This document shows positions 15,096 through 15,417 of a stretch of DNA of 15,417 bases, piece by piece. The notes under the pieces are model-generated. The model did no database searches. It worked only from the letters and a program-made list of their open reading frames with translations, and was not told where the DNA came from. Within the stretch, counting starts at the first letter, position 1. Every line of letters begins with the position of its first letter. The stretch covers positions 1-15,417 of the forward strand of contig JAJYAF010000009.1 in assembly GCA_021779655.1 (NCBI GenBank), given 5' to 3'. The position numbers were made by a program, and so were the translations under genes. Source of the stretch: Pseudomonadota bacterium (lineage in GTDB: Bacteria; Pseudomonadota; Alphaproteobacteria; Acetobacterales; Acetobacteraceae).

Positions 15096-15417
15096 ATGAT
15101 GAGCACGCTTCCAAACCCAGGGATATTTTCGGAAATCGGAAAACTGCGCGAGGTTCTGGTGCACCGGCCCGATCTCGGCATCGCCCGCCTCACGCCGGCG
15201 AACTGCCACGAATTATTATTCGATGACGTGATCTGGGTGAAGCGCGCCCGCCAGGAGCACGATGCCTTCGTGGACGCGCTGCGCGAGCGCAGCGTGGAGG
15301 TGCTGGAATTCGGAAAGGCGCTGGCCGATACGCTGGCGGATGCCACCGCCCGGGCGTGGCTGCTCGATAAGCGTCTTGGCGTCGTGGAAGCGGGCAGCCC
15401 CGATCCGGACCTGCGTG
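15096..15417 (+). CDS. arcA: Arginine deiminase, N-terminal part (cut by window end)
   Basis: The first 107 residues are present; the rest lies beyond the right edge. After a short leader, GKLREVLVHRP (from residue 16) and LTPANCHELLFDDVIWVKRARQEHD are the hallmark N-terminal segments of bacterial ArcA. FDD contributes a substrate-binding Asp. The catalytic Cys, His and Glu are in the missing part, which should span about 300 further residues. The enzyme converts arginine to citrulline and ammonia, the first step of the arginine deiminase pathway; arcB and arcC are expected downstream. The ATG at 15096 has AGAGGAG five to six bases upstream; a second ATG follows directly. The 120-bp gap after the ornithine decarboxylase contains the 16-bp hairpin, so arcA may have its own transcript. 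A TAAGAT at 15034-15039 is a possible -10, but no good -35 is visible. No FNR box is seen in this gap. Confidence 0.92.
   Translation, partial: MMSTLPNPGIFSEIGKLREVLVHRPDLGIARLTPANCHELLFDDVIWVKRARQEHDAFVDALRERSVEVLEFGKALADTLADATARAWLLDKRLGVVEAGSPDPDLR

Noticed and set aside
15002..15346. 114-codon minus-strand frame at the right edge
   Set aside because: Antisense to arcA, which matches the arginine deiminase N-terminus; serine-rich shadow composition.

Overview
The window is a high-GC, densely coded bacterial segment, most likely from a facultatively anaerobic, acid-exposed alphaproteobacterium. That placement is an inference from codon use and gene style, and an acidophilic lineage is only a guess. 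The content centres on arginine and ornithine use under low oxygen or acid stress. All genes from 269 to 12333 lie on the minus strand. An ornithine decarboxylase and the start of arginine deiminase run divergently on the plus strand from about 12657 to the right edge.

Layout from left to right: (1) 1-268 has no gene I can support. (2) 269-2367 carries a small exported DUF3828-like protein, a short-chain dehydrogenase of the trans-2-enoyl-CoA reductase (PECR) type, and a two-CBS-domain protein. (3) 2442-8889 carries an AdiA-like arginine decarboxylase, a second Orn/Lys/Arg decarboxylase and an ArcD-like APC antiporter. Transcription runs antiporter, decarboxylase 2, decarboxylase 1, then CBS and SDR. 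(4) 9068-12333 is a two-gene unit made of an unusual AMP-ligase/acyl-carrier/PlsC-acyltransferase fusion, translationally coupled (ATGA) to a SagB-type nitroreductase. (5) 12334-12656 is a regulatory gap. (6) 12657-14975 is a SpeC/SpeF-like ornithine decarboxylase, followed by a 16-bp perfect hairpin. (7) 15096 to the edge is the N-terminal part of arginine deiminase (ArcA), cut by the window end.

Three FNR/Anr/FixK-type sites (TTGAT-N4-ATCAA) tie the locus together. Two are perfect, at 9039-9052 and 12411-12424, and one is 9/10, at 4803-4816. Two of them (4803-4816 and 12411-12424) have an AT-rich -10-like hexamer at the spacing expected of a class II FNR promoter, pointing at decarboxylase 1 and at the ligase-fusion operon. 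The third lies upstream of the antiporter.

The inferred logic is that arginine enters through the ArcD-like antiporter. It is then either decarboxylated to agmatine, consuming a proton, or deiminated by ArcA (with ArcB and ArcC presumably beyond the right edge) to give ATP, ammonia and ornithine. The SpeC/F-like enzyme can decarboxylate that ornithine to putrescine. The lipid/acyl-activation unit and the CBS, SDR and nitroreductase genes look like accessory members of the same low-oxygen regulon, and their substrates are unknown. The strongest candidates for undescribed biology are the three-domain acyl-ligase fusion with its nitroreductase partner, and the FNR-controlled cluster of three different decarboxylase subfamilies beside the arginine deiminase genes.
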